Of a stretch of DNA of 8,327 nucleotides, positions 1 to 5,764 are shown piece by piece (within the stretch, counting starts at the first letter, position 1; every line of letters begins with the position of its first letter). The stretch lies in assembly GCA_903825095.1 (NCBI GenBank), contig CAIJZF010000354.1, positions 1 through 8,327 of the forward strand, given 5' to 3'. The stretch is from an uncultured Bacteroidota bacterium (GTDB taxonomy: Bacteria; Bacteroidota; Bacteroidia; Chitinophagales; Chitinophagaceae). The position numbers and the translations under genes were made by a program. The notes under the pieces were generated by a model that saw nothing but the letters and a program-made list of their open reading frames with translations, did no database searches and was not told the DNA's origin.

Positions 1-20
1 AAATACCAAAATTAAAAATT

Positions 21-920
21 ATGTTTTTACGTTCCCTTCATTTAGTTGTATTTGCTTTATTTATTTCCCTTGCAGCAAGCGCGCAAAATGTAGATTTATT
101 TTCAGAAAAAACGAATTCTACCAATGCAGATTTTACCACCGGTACTTTTAAAGCTACCCGTATTATTAATGGCCAGTCTATAGAAAACGTGGGAGCGGGT
201 GTATTGGACTTCAGAATTTTACACCGCTTTGGTCCACTTAGCGACGGAGGGTATAATTTTTTTGGATTAGATCAGGCCACTATGCGCATAGGTTTAGACT
301 ACGGGCTTACAGACCGTCTTATGATAGGTATAGGCCGTAGCACCTATCAAAAGCAGTACGATGGCTTTTTAAAATATAAAATTATTAGACAACAACAAGG
401 TCAGCGAAATATTCCTTTTAGTTTGAGCTATGCCAGCTCTTTTATTTATAAATCATTGCGTGATGTTGCTACTACTTATACGCCCTATGTATCGGATAAA
501 TTTTCTTTCTCGCATCAATTACTACTTGCAAGCAAGGTGAACGATTATTTTTCTTTACAATTATCGCCTACCTTAATTCATTATAATATGGTAGATACTA
601 AAACCACTCCCAACGATTTTTATTCATTAGGGGTAGGCTTTAGACAAAGAGTAACTAAAAGAGTAAACATAACTACAGAGTATTATCATAGATTTACTAG
701 CTTAGAGGGCTACAAAGACCCTTTATCGGTAGGAGTTGACATTGAAACAGGAGGCCATGTTTTTCAGTTACATGTATCTAATTCAACAGGCATGACCGAG
801 CGTACTTTTATTAATGAAACTACAGGCAGTTGGGCAAAAGGTGATTTACGTTTTGGATTTAATATCTCCAGAGTATTTACCGTTCGTAAACCCAAAGAGC
901 TTCGAAATATTAAATGGTAG
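21..920 (+). CDS. DUF5777-like outer-membrane beta-barrel protein
   Basis: Encodes a 299-residue exported protein. The N-terminus is a clear signal peptide: a short basic start (R4), a hydrophobic core over residues 8-19, and a likely cut in ASA|Q between residues 21 and 22. The rest alternates polar and hydrophobic or aromatic residues, as in beta-barrels, with no cytoplasmic-type hydrophobic helix. Stretches I recognise from the DUF5777 family are MRIGLDYGLTDRLMIGIGRS (88-107), DGFLKYK (114-120), GGHVFQLHVSNS (244-255) and LRFGFNISRVF (276-286). The family has no established biochemical function; in Bacteroidota it often accompanies YceI-like and cytochrome-type exported proteins, which is family knowledge and not visible here. 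The following OB-fold gene starts 9 bp after the stop, so the two are probably one transcript. The start has no Shine-Dalgarno; an A-rich leader precedes it, as is common in this phylum. Upstream sequence is cut by the window, so the promoter and any earlier operon member are not visible. Confidence 0.85.
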   Translation: MFLRSLHLVVFALFISLAASAQNVDLFSEKTNSTNADFTTGTFKATRIINGQSIENVGAGVLDFRILHRFGPLSDGGYNFFGLDQATMRIGLDYGLTDRLMIGIGRSTYQKQYDGFLKYKIIRQQQGQRNIPFSLSYASSFIYKSLRDVATTYTPYVSDKFSFSHQLLLASKVNDYFSLQLSPTLIHYNMVDTKTTPNDFYSLGVGFRQRVTKRVNITTEYYHRFTSLEGYKDPLSVGVDIETGGHVFQLHVSNSTGMTERTFINETTGSWAKGDLRFGFNISRVFTVRKPKELRNIKW

Positions 921-929
921 AATAAATTT

Positions 930-1349
930 ATGCGCAAAATGACAAAACTAATATACGCCATTGCAGTAGTGGCCATCACAGCCCTTGGAGGATACTATTA
1001 TGTATTTGTCTATTCTAAAACACATCATAGAAATGTGCAATCAGAAAAAGGCATAGTCATTCAAGCCGATTCTTTAAGCGCTGCTTATCAAGCCAATGAA
1101 AAAAATGCCAATGCTTTATATTTAAATAAAGCAGTGGAACTAAGTGGAACCATTGTGAGCATTGATAAAAACCAGGAAGGAAAAATAACCTTAATCTTAG
1201 GCAGCGCCGATTCTTTTTCCAATGTATCGGTTACTTTAATAAGCACAACTCCCATATCTCAAAAAATAGGTGAAACCATTACCATTAAAGGGGTTTGCAC
1301 TGGGTCCTTGAGTGATGTGATAGTGACGGAAGGGGTGGTGAAGTTGTAG
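930..1349 (+). CDS. Membrane-anchored OB-fold (tRNA_anti-like) protein
   Basis: Encodes 139 residues with one hydrophobic segment at about 7-27, probably an uncleaved N-terminal anchor, followed by a periplasmic domain. The motif AAYQANEKNANALYLNKAVE (51-70), then a strand-rich stretch LSGTIVSIDK, the GKITLILG strand and a closing GETITIKGVCTGSLSDVIV (114-132) match the small OB-fold tRNA_anti-like family of Bacteroidota. Despite the name, no RNA binding is implied: there is no nucleic-acid partner in view and the domain is placed outside the cytoplasm. Role unknown. It lies 9 bp downstream of the DUF5777-like gene, a pairing that I recall as recurrent. A second ATG at 939 (Met4) could be the real start; the protein would still keep its anchor. 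The stop codon is only 2 bp from the stop of the opposing gene. Confidence 0.8.
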   Translation: MRKMTKLIYAIAVVAITALGGYYYVFVYSKTHHRNVQSEKGIVIQADSLSAAYQANEKNANALYLNKAVELSGTIVSIDKNQEGKITLILGSADSFSNVSVTLISTTPISQKIGETITIKGVCTGSLSDVIVTEGVVKL

Positions 1350-1351
1350 TA

Positions 1352-1663
1352 TTAATAATCATTTTCAGGGCTATCTCCGTCTGCTATGGCTTTTTTGAAT
1401 TGAGCTTCCCAAGTACTAGGTTTAAGATTCAATTTATTTTTAACTCTTTTACTTTTGGTATATCGCTTCGCTCTAACCAACTCAACTTCTTTAGTAATTT
1501 CTTTTAATGAAGGTGCAGTTTTAGCCTTTGATCGAAGATTATTTAATACAGATTGTAAAGAACTTTTTGATGGCTTTTGAATGGCAATCCAATTTTTCTT
1601 TACCATATCTTTTAAGATAACGTTAGCCTTAGGGTTCAATATGTTTACTTCAATGGTTTTCAT
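1352..1663 (-). CDS. Antitoxin-like small protein, no partner toxin seen
   Basis: Encodes 103 residues, strongly basic in the middle. The N-terminal part (MKTIEVNILNPKANVILKDM) and the segment APSLKEITKEVELVRAKRY (50-68) resemble small antitoxins of Bacteroidota that precede PIN or RelE-type toxins; the tail WEAQFKKAIADGDSPENDY (85-103) resembles the acidic, Trp-started ends of MazE/AbrB-like antitoxins. This is recognition by eye of short motifs, so the function is an inference. It lies 32 bp after the PIN toxin gene on the same strand and has a promoter-like sequence of its own, so it could be independently expressed. No toxin gene follows: its stop is 2 bp from the stop of the opposing OB-fold gene. 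It could be an orphan antitoxin left after toxin loss, a third member of the upstream system, or an unrelated small DNA-binding protein. Confidence 0.6.
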   Translation of the reverse strand: MKTIEVNILNPKANVILKDMVKKNWIAIQKPSKSSLQSVLNNLRSKAKTAPSLKEITKEVELVRAKRYTKSKRVKNKLNLKPSTWEAQFKKAIADGDSPENDY

Positions 1664-1667
1664 AATT

Positions 1668-1681
1668 CAAATTTAAAGATA
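1668..1681 (-). promoter_or_regulatory. Possible -7 elements and leader of the 103-residue gene
   Basis: Reading the minus strand, TATCTTTA (1681-1674, 7 of 8 to TAnnTTTG when the two free positions are counted) runs into TAAATTTG (1675-1668, an exact match), followed by GAATT and the ATG at 1663. A TTG lies at 1690-1688, but its spacing to either element is too short for the usual -33 box. The A+T richness of the region makes chance matches likely. The same leader occurs before the UPF0175 gene. Confidence 0.3.
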
Positions 1682-1695
1682 TTCAGTCAATTTTT

Positions 1696-2148
1696 TTACT
1701 CTTTTGCTAAGTCCAAGGCTTCCTTTTCTAATTCCTTGGATACATAAAAATTAGTTTCTTTAATTTTTTCTAGCATTGGTTTAATACTAGGTATTAATTT
1801 TTTATTCTTTGCTGAAATAATGACGCCTATTGTTCCAGTAACTTTTATGCCAAGCTCTTTAGCTAAAGACCTCCCTTTAAAATCATCAATAATTATGGTG
1901 CTATTAAGAATTTCTAATGCTAGCATAATTGCACTTGCTTCGCCTTTATCTATTCTTTTTTCAAATAAAAATACGTTTTCATTAAGTTTTATGGGACAGA
2001 CAATTATCCAATCTGGGAGTGGTTCGTCAAACTCTTTAGCAATAGTGTCTGTAATTAATACCTCCCCATACAAAAGCTTTAGTAGATGAAGCTCCTTAAT
2101 TTTTGAAAGAATAATAAGACAACTGGTGTCAACAATAATTTTACGCAT
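1696..2148 (-). CDS. DUF3368 PIN-domain toxin (putative ribonuclease)
   Basis: Encodes 150 residues, the usual length of a DUF3368 protein. PIN-domain acidic residues are visible in order: D7 in IIVDTSCL, E39 in IAKEFDEP, E70 in DKGEASAIMLA, and D88/D89 in IIDDFKGRSLA. Family-typical downstream stretches are LGIKVTGTIGVIISAKNKKLI (split around residues 99-119) and the C-terminal YVSKELEKEAL (135-145). PIN toxins are Mg2+-dependent endoribonucleases that cleave cellular RNA when released from their antitoxin; the catalytic set looks intact, so the toxin is probably functional. The RNA target cannot be read from sequence. The start codon overlaps the last 8 nt of the UPF0175 gene (ATGCGTAA), indicating translational coupling. 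The complex is expected to repress its own promoter, as in other type II systems, but this is inference. Confidence 0.88.
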   Translation of the reverse strand: MRKIIVDTSCLIILSKIKELHLLKLLYGEVLITDTIAKEFDEPLPDWIIVCPIKLNENVFLFEKRIDKGEASAIMLALEILNSTIIIDDFKGRSLAKELGIKVTGTIGVIISAKNKKLIPSIKPMLEKIKETNFYVSKELEKEALDLAKE

Positions 2149-2368
2149 TCCTCACATCTGATTCTAAATCAGATGCAGGGTAATTGAAAACGGAGATGTT
2201 ATATTTTCCCAATAACTCAATAAATGAACTTTTAGAACAGCCTATCATTTCTGAGGCTTGGCCTAAAGAGAGTTTCCCTATTTCGTATAATCTTGTAGCT
2301 ACGATAACTGTTAGTTCGTTGCTGTTGATTTCTACATTATCGGGGATGTTTAAATTCATACTCTTCAT
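2141..2368 (-). CDS. UPF0175 family antitoxin
   Basis: Encodes 75 residues with the hallmark UPF0175 core: LYEIGKLSLGQASEMIGCSK (27-46) forming a helix-turn-helix-like unit, then SSFIELLGKYNISVFNY (47-63) and an acidic end DLESDVRNA. UPF0175 proteins pair with DUF3368 PIN proteins as type II antitoxins: the N-terminal/HTH part would bind operator DNA and the C-terminal part the toxin. The coupling with the next gene (8-bp overlap, antitoxin first) fits this fully. The start could be Met1 (2368) or Met4 (2359); Met1 follows the leader shared with the 103-residue gene and was kept. It is first gene of the minus-strand unit and is divergent from the M20 peptidase gene. Confidence 0.88.
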   Translation of the reverse strand: MKSMNLNIPDNVEINSNELTVIVATRLYEIGKLSLGQASEMIGCSKSSFIELLGKYNISVFNYPASDLESDVRNA

Positions 2369-2381
2369 TATTCGAATTTAG

Positions 2382-2413
2382 AGAAAATATTGCCATTTTT
2401 CGTACCCTGCAAA
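2382..2413 (-). promoter_or_regulatory. Candidate promoter of the UPF0175-PIN operon
   Basis: On the minus strand TTTG (2413-2410) is followed after 20 nt by TATTTTCT (2389-2382), which keeps the TAnnTT part of the Bacteroidota -7 consensus TAnnTTTG but not its last two bases. The -33/-7 spacing is in the accepted range. The start codon lies 13 nt further on. No clear palindromic operator for the antitoxin is visible around it. Confidence 0.35.
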
Positions 2414-2480
2414 TAATTTAATGTTAATCAGCGAATTAAGCACATAAATCAAATCAATTTCCAAGTATTTACCGCAAGCT

Positions 2481-2511
2481 TTTGGGGTATAAATGAATTG
2501 AACTAAATTGA
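2481..2511 (+). promoter_or_regulatory. Candidate promoter of the M20 peptidase gene
   Basis: TTTG (2481-2484), a 19-nt spacer and TAAATTGA (2504-2511, matching TAnnTT of the -7 consensus and missing the last two bases) give a Bacteroidota-type promoter. Transcription would begin near 2517, leaving a leader of about 13 nt before the ATG at 2531. No Shine-Dalgarno is seen in the leader. Confidence 0.4.
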
Positions 2512-2530
2512 GTGATCCTAAAAAGTCAAT

Positions 2531-3892
2531 ATGAAAAAAGCAATCTTATTTACGACAATCTTATTTAGTATTTGCATTGGAGCAAATCAAACCTTGAATG
2601 CTCAAACTACTAAAGCCGCAACAACGCTTAGTAAGGAAGAACAAAAAGTAATGGACTATATCGATGCCAATATGCCAAGGGCTATTGCGCTTTTAAAAGA
2701 ATCGGTCGATATTAATAGCGGTACTTTAAACATAGAAGGCGTAAAAAAAGTAGGCGCTATTTTCGCGCGTGAATTTGAGAAAGCAAATTTTAAAACCAAG
2801 TGGATCCCAATGCCCGATTCACTTCGCCGCGCAGGACATTTAGTAGCGAGTATTGGATTTAATGATGCTTCAGAAAAAGCCGCCAGCAAAACAAAAACCA
2901 ATAAAGGAAAAAAACTATTTCTCATAGGTCATTTAGATACAGTCTTTGAACCCGATATGCCGGCAAACCCTTTCACCATGTTAAATGATTCTACCGCTAC
3001 AGGACAGGGCGTGACTGATATGAAGGGAGGAGATGTAGTAATGATTATAGCACTTCAAGCATTGCAAGCACAGGGTTTATTGAAGGATGCTAATATTATT
3101 GCTTATTTAACGGGCGATGAAGAGCATGCAGGGTATCCGCGTGAAGTAAGTAGAGGTGATTTTATTGAAACTGCAAAGCAAACTGAAATTGCATTAGCCT
3201 TTGAAGGAGCCAACGGATTAAATTCTGTGGCCACTGCAAGAAGAGGCGCTAGCGGATGGTTATTAAATGTAAAAGCAAAAACAGGACATAGCTCGGGAGT
3301 GTTTACAGCAGGTGCAGGTTATGGTGCTATTTATGAAGCAGCCAGAATTGTGAATGAATTTAGAGTACAGTTAAGTACAGAAAAATATTTAACCTTTAAC
3401 CCTGGTGTATTTATTGGAGGCTCTGAAATGAACTACGATGAAACCAAGGCAACAGGAACTGCTATTGGTAAAACAAATATTATTTCCCCTGCAGTAACTG
3501 TAACCGGAGACCTTCGCTTTTTAACGGAGGAACAAAAAATTAATGCAAGAAAAAAAATGCAAGCTATTGTTGATAATAGTTTAGCAGGCACCAAGGCCAC
3601 TATAGAATTTCAAGATGGCATACCTAGTATGGCGCCAACAGATGGCAACAATAAAGTATTAGAAGTAATAAGTGGAGTGACTCAAGCTATGGGCGTAGGT
3701 CCTACCACAGCTGGCGATCCAGGTTCTCGCGGTGCAGGAGATATTTCTTATATAGCTGCTTATGTAGATTGTATTGATGGCTTAGGCTCTTCAGGAAGAG
3801 GAGCACATGCACCAGGAGAAACTATAAATTTAAAAGAACTACCTTATTTAATAAAAAGAGCAGCGCTTACTATTTATAGACTAAGCAAATAG
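2531..3892 (+). CDS. Secreted M20 family zinc metallopeptidase
   Basis: Encodes 453 residues of the M20/ArgE/carboxypeptidase G2 type. Residues 1-24 form a signal peptide (KK, hydrophobic 4-17, likely cut LNA|Q), so the enzyme acts in the periplasm or outside. Predicted active-site residues, by analogy with carboxypeptidase G2, are H134 and D136 in GHLDTVF, D163 in GVTDMKGG (bridging), catalytic E197 and ligand E198 in GDEEHAG, E225 in AFEGAN and H426 in GRGAHAPGE; all are present. The lid/dimerisation domain spans about 233-345, with H253 in the GHSSG motif that reaches into the active site of the partner subunit. A Lys/Ala-rich linker (113-128) precedes the first metal motif. The family hydrolyses peptide or amide bonds of small peptides and acyl-amino acids; closest in look to glutamate carboxypeptidase-type members, but the substrate is not readable. 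It stands alone, converging on the GT26 gene, and shows no link to the glycan locus. Confidence 0.92.
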   Translation: MKKAILFTTILFSICIGANQTLNAQTTKAATTLSKEEQKVMDYIDANMPRAIALLKESVDINSGTLNIEGVKKVGAIFAREFEKANFKTKWIPMPDSLRRAGHLVASIGFNDASEKAASKTKTNKGKKLFLIGHLDTVFEPDMPANPFTMLNDSTATGQGVTDMKGGDVVMIIALQALQAQGLLKDANIIAYLTGDEEHAGYPREVSRGDFIETAKQTEIALAFEGANGLNSVATARRGASGWLLNVKAKTGHSSGVFTAGAGYGAIYEAARIVNEFRVQLSTEKYLTFNPGVFIGGSEMNYDETKATGTAIGKTNIISPAVTVTGDLRFLTEEQKINARKKMQAIVDNSLAGTKATIEFQDGIPSMAPTDGNNKVLEVISGVTQAMGVGPTTAGDPGSRGAGDISYIAAYVDCIDGLGSSGRGAHAPGETINLKELPYLIKRAALTIYRLSK

Positions 3893-3984
3893 TTTAATAC
3901 TATAAAATTTAAAGTAGATCAGACTAAAAAACTAAAGAGTAGAAAAAAGTATAAAGCTTAAGTAAATCTTAAACAAGAATAAAT

Positions 3985-4740
3985 TTATTTACTACCTCTA
4001 ATTTTTTGTAAAATAACTAAAGGAATAAAAATAGGCGCTTCAATAAAATATCTTTTAAACATACGCTTGGGTTCTTGCATAAAACGGTAGAACCATTCAA
4101 GTCCTGCTTTTTGCATCCATAGGGGTGCTCTATTAATTAAACCAGCAGTTACTTCAAAAGCACCACCAATGCCAATGGCAATTTTGGTGTTTAGCATTTC
4201 TAAATTTTCACTAATCCAAATATCTTGTTTGGGGGCAGTTAAACTTACTAAAACAATATCGGGCTGCACTGTATTAATAGCTGCAATCATTTTATCATTT
4301 TCTGCTTTTTCAAATTTAGCAGCAAAGGGTGGGCAGTAAACTCCTTTAATATTTATGGATGGATGAAGTTGTTCCGCTTTTGCTTTTAAGGCATCGCCCA
4401 CTCCAGGGGAAGCCCCTAAAAAAAACAAACTAAAATTATGGCTAGCGCAGAATGCTAATAAAGCAGGCAGTAGGTCTAGTCCCGTAATGCGCTGCTCAAT
4501 GGGAGTTCCTAAAAAGCGGGAGGCCCATAAAACAGGCACCCCATCACAAAGGGTGTAAGTGGCATTATTGTAAATAGCCAATACTTGGGCATTTTTTCTA
4601 GCGGCTAAAATGGAATTCACGGGGGTAATGCAAACGCTGGCCTTGGTATTTGAACCAATGAGGCTGGCAAAACCATTTAACAAATTAGACATGGATATAG
4701 AGCTAACCTGAATACCTAATATGTTATGTTTTGGATGCAT
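3985..4740 (-). CDS. WecG/TagA/CpsF family glycosyltransferase (GT26)
   Basis: Encodes 251 residues, typical for GT26. Family landmarks in order: TPVN (39-42), the likely catalytic Asp66 in CDGVPVLWASRFLG, RITGLDLLPAL (84-94), FLGASPGVG (107-115), VSLTAPKQDIWI (165-176), GIGGAFEVTAG (190-200), RAPLWMQ (204-210) and the C-terminal appendage GLEWFYRFMQEPKRMFKRY (213-231). GT26 enzymes transfer an N-acetyl-hexosamine(uronic) sugar to an undecaprenyl-diphosphate-linked first sugar; the appendage with its aromatic and basic residues helps membrane docking and closes the active site. All core motifs are kept, so it should be active. It is transcribed away from the glycan genes at 4844 onward, across a 103-bp divergent region, and probably makes an early linkage of the same polymer. 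The exact sugar cannot be told. The protein has no transmembrane segment. Confidence 0.92.
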   Translation of the reverse strand: MHPKHNILGIQVSSISMSNLLNGFASLIGSNTKASVCITPVNSILAARKNAQVLAIYNNATYTLCDGVPVLWASRFLGTPIEQRITGLDLLPALLAFCASHNFSLFFLGASPGVGDALKAKAEQLHPSINIKGVYCPPFAAKFEKAENDKMIAAINTVQPDIVLVSLTAPKQDIWISENLEMLNTKIAIGIGGAFEVTAGLINRAPLWMQKAGLEWFYRFMQEPKRMFKRYFIEAPIFIPLVILQKIRGSK

Positions 4741-4748
4741 GAATGGCT

Positions 4749-4756
4749 CAAATTTA
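4749..4756 (-). promoter_or_regulatory. Exact TAnnTTTG -7 element before the GT26 gene
   Basis: TAAATTTG on the minus strand (4756-4749) is an exact match to the Bacteroidota -7 consensus and ends 8 nt before the ATG at 4740. No TTG is found at the -33 distance. If used, transcription would start almost at the start codon, giving a leaderless or very short-leader mRNA. Confidence 0.35.
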
Positions 4757-4778
4757 CCTAAGTAGGGTTAAAAATAGG

Positions 4779-4808
4779 CTAAAGCCCCGGTTTTTTCGGG
4801 TATTTTAG
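4779..4808. repeat. Imperfect hairpin in the divergent intergenic region
   Basis: CTAAA (4779-4783) pairs with TTTAG (4804-4808), and inside this CCCG (4786-4789) pairs with CGGG (4797-4800) around a T-rich 7-nt loop; GC (4784-4785) and TAT (4801-4803) form an internal loop. It is the only GC-rich palindrome between the two divergent glycosyltransferase genes. It is not followed by a run of T on either strand long enough to be a convincing intrinsic terminator, so a regulatory or insulating role is only a guess. Confidence 0.35.
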
Positions 4809-4830
4809 GGGTATTTTGTCTGATTTTCAA

Positions 4831-4838
4831 TAGTTTTG
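4831..4838 (+). promoter_or_regulatory. Exact TAnnTTTG -7 element before the DUF707-like gene
   Basis: TAGTTTTG (4831-4838) matches the Bacteroidota -7 consensus exactly and ends 5 nt before the ATG at 4844. There is no TTG at the usual -33 distance. A weaker upstream candidate, TATTTTGT (4812-4819), would allow a normal leader of about 20 nt. Confidence 0.35.
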
Positions 4839-4843
4839 AGCGA

Positions 4844-5683
4844 ATGAAAGCAGCTAAATCACTAATTGTAATTACCTGGGACGGGGTATCAAAGCCTTTG
4901 GAATATGTACTGCAGGATGTAGACAGAAATTTCGACTTATTAATTTTCGATCATAGCGCCAAGGCGCCCAAGGAGCTAGTGGCCCATTTGAACCCGGAAT
5001 TCTATCTATCTACCAGAACCGAGAACAAGGGCCAGGTATTTTATGAGGTATATAAGTACTTATATCCCAACAATGAAGAGCGCTATGAATATATAGGTGT
5101 GATAGACGACGATATTTACACTTCTTATTCCGACCTAAATAAATTAATATTTATAGGTCAAATAAATCATTTAGATGTGTTTCAACCAAGCATCTCACAC
5201 GATAGTTTTTTTGATCATCGTCAGTTCACACACAAGGCAGGGTATCAAACAAAAAAAGAAGATTGGGTAGAGATTATGTTTCCCATGTACAGAGAAAAAT
5301 TATTTAAAGCAGCAGGCCCTTACTTCAATGAAACCATTACTGGGCAAGGGATTGACTTATACATGATGCCTGTACTTCAGGTGATTCATAATATGAAAAA
5401 TACGGCGGTAGTGCATGCTATTCAAATTAAACATTGCAGACCAGTGCAGTCCGGAGACAGAACTTATTCCGATGGCAAATCGAACTTTGATAACATTAAT
5501 CATTTGCGTGATTTATCTATTGAGTTAATTAATAAAAATAAAAATTTATTTGACGATGCTTTTATGAAACGCATCATTGATGTAAGATATTATAGAGGCA
5601 TATCTATATTTAAGAAACTAAAGAGGGTGCCTGGCATGTTGAAGAACATGTATAAGGAAATAGTGGATCTTAGCTATAGATAG
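4844..5683 (+). CDS. DUF707-like putative glycosyltransferase
   Basis: Encodes 279 residues, soluble, with no signal peptide or membrane helix. The order of motifs resembles DUF707: an N-terminal beta strand (SLIVITWDG, 6-14), YEYIGVIDDDIYT (81-93) with an acidic DDD at 88-90 that could serve as the metal-binding DxD of a GT-A fold, DVFQPSISHDS (111-121), WVEIMFPMY (141-149), the Gly/Asp segment GQGIDLYMM (167-175) and VVHAIQIKH (189-197). In DUF707 relatives the corresponding pattern reads roughly D-x-D, QPAL, WVE-x-M-P and WGLDF. DUF707 has no firmly assigned reaction; its fold and this setting, between a GT26 enzyme and a Wzz gene, suggest a sugar transferase in surface-glycan assembly. 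It is followed by an 81-bp gap carrying an inverted repeat and -7 element, so the next gene may have its own promoter. The basic C-terminal end (residues 257-270) could aid membrane contact. Confidence 0.65.
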   Translation: MKAAKSLIVITWDGVSKPLEYVLQDVDRNFDLLIFDHSAKAPKELVAHLNPEFYLSTRTENKGQVFYEVYKYLYPNNEERYEYIGVIDDDIYTSYSDLNKLIFIGQINHLDVFQPSISHDSFFDHRQFTHKAGYQTKKEDWVEIMFPMYREKLFKAAGPYFNETITGQGIDLYMMPVLQVIHNMKNTAVVHAIQIKHCRPVQSGDRTYSDGKSNFDNINHLRDLSIELINKNKNLFDDAFMKRIIDVRYYRGISIFKKLKRVPGMLKNMYKEIVDLSYR

Positions 5684-5703
5684 GCCACCACAATTAATTA
5701 TTA

Positions 5704-5711
5704 TATATTTG
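5704..5711 (+). promoter_or_regulatory. Exact TAnnTTTG -7 element before the Wzz gene
   Basis: TATATTTG (5704-5711) is an exact match to the Bacteroidota -7 consensus and lies 53 nt before the Wzz start codon, leaving an ordinary leader of about 47 nt. A -33 TTG is not present at the usual distance, which may mean activator dependence or that the match is by chance. The element overlaps the left arm of the inverted repeat at 5706-5745. Confidence 0.45.
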
Positions 5712-5745
5712 TATTCATAATAGCAACTTAAGACGAATACAAATA
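5706..5745. repeat. Perfect 11-bp inverted repeat, candidate operator
   Basis: TATTTGTATTC (5706-5716) and GAATACAAATA (5735-5745) are exact reverse complements separated by 18 nt (5717-5734). The left arm covers most of the -7 element of the Wzz gene; the right arm ends 19 nt before its ATG. If transcription starts downstream of the -7 box the left arm is not in the RNA, so the repeat would act as DNA (a dimer or tetramer operator). If transcription reads through from the gene before, the RNA could form an 11-bp hairpin close to the start codon. Confidence 0.7.
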
Positions 5746-5764
5746 CGACCACAAAGACTAGAAA

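Noticed and set aside
930..1349. RNA-processing or tRNA-binding role for the OB-fold protein
   Set aside because: The family name only reflects fold similarity; the N-terminal membrane anchor places the domain outside the cytoplasm.
1820..2089. Plus-strand open frame inside the PIN toxin gene
   Set aside because: Antisense to a gene with a full PIN catalytic set; the translation is low in complexity and has no recognisable motif.
1352..2368. Toxin-antitoxin island as part of a larger phage-defence or mobile element
   Set aside because: No integrase, transposase, tRNA site or flanking repeats are visible, and the neighbours are ordinary chromosomal genes.
2656..2925. Minus-strand open frame inside the M20 peptidase gene
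   Set aside because: Antisense to a well-supported enzyme gene, with no motif or promoter of its own.
3898..3916. A+T-only-like palindrome (TACT...AGTA around AAATTT) after the M20 stop codon, and TTAAG/CTTAA (around 3957-3973) nearby, as a bidirectional terminator
   Set aside because: Stems are short, almost all A-T and interrupted, with no following T-run; in such A+T-rich sequence they are expected by chance.
4779..4811. Intrinsic terminator reading between the divergent glycosyltransferase genes
   Set aside because: The genes diverge, so no terminator is needed here, and the stem is followed by mixed sequence and not by a T-run.
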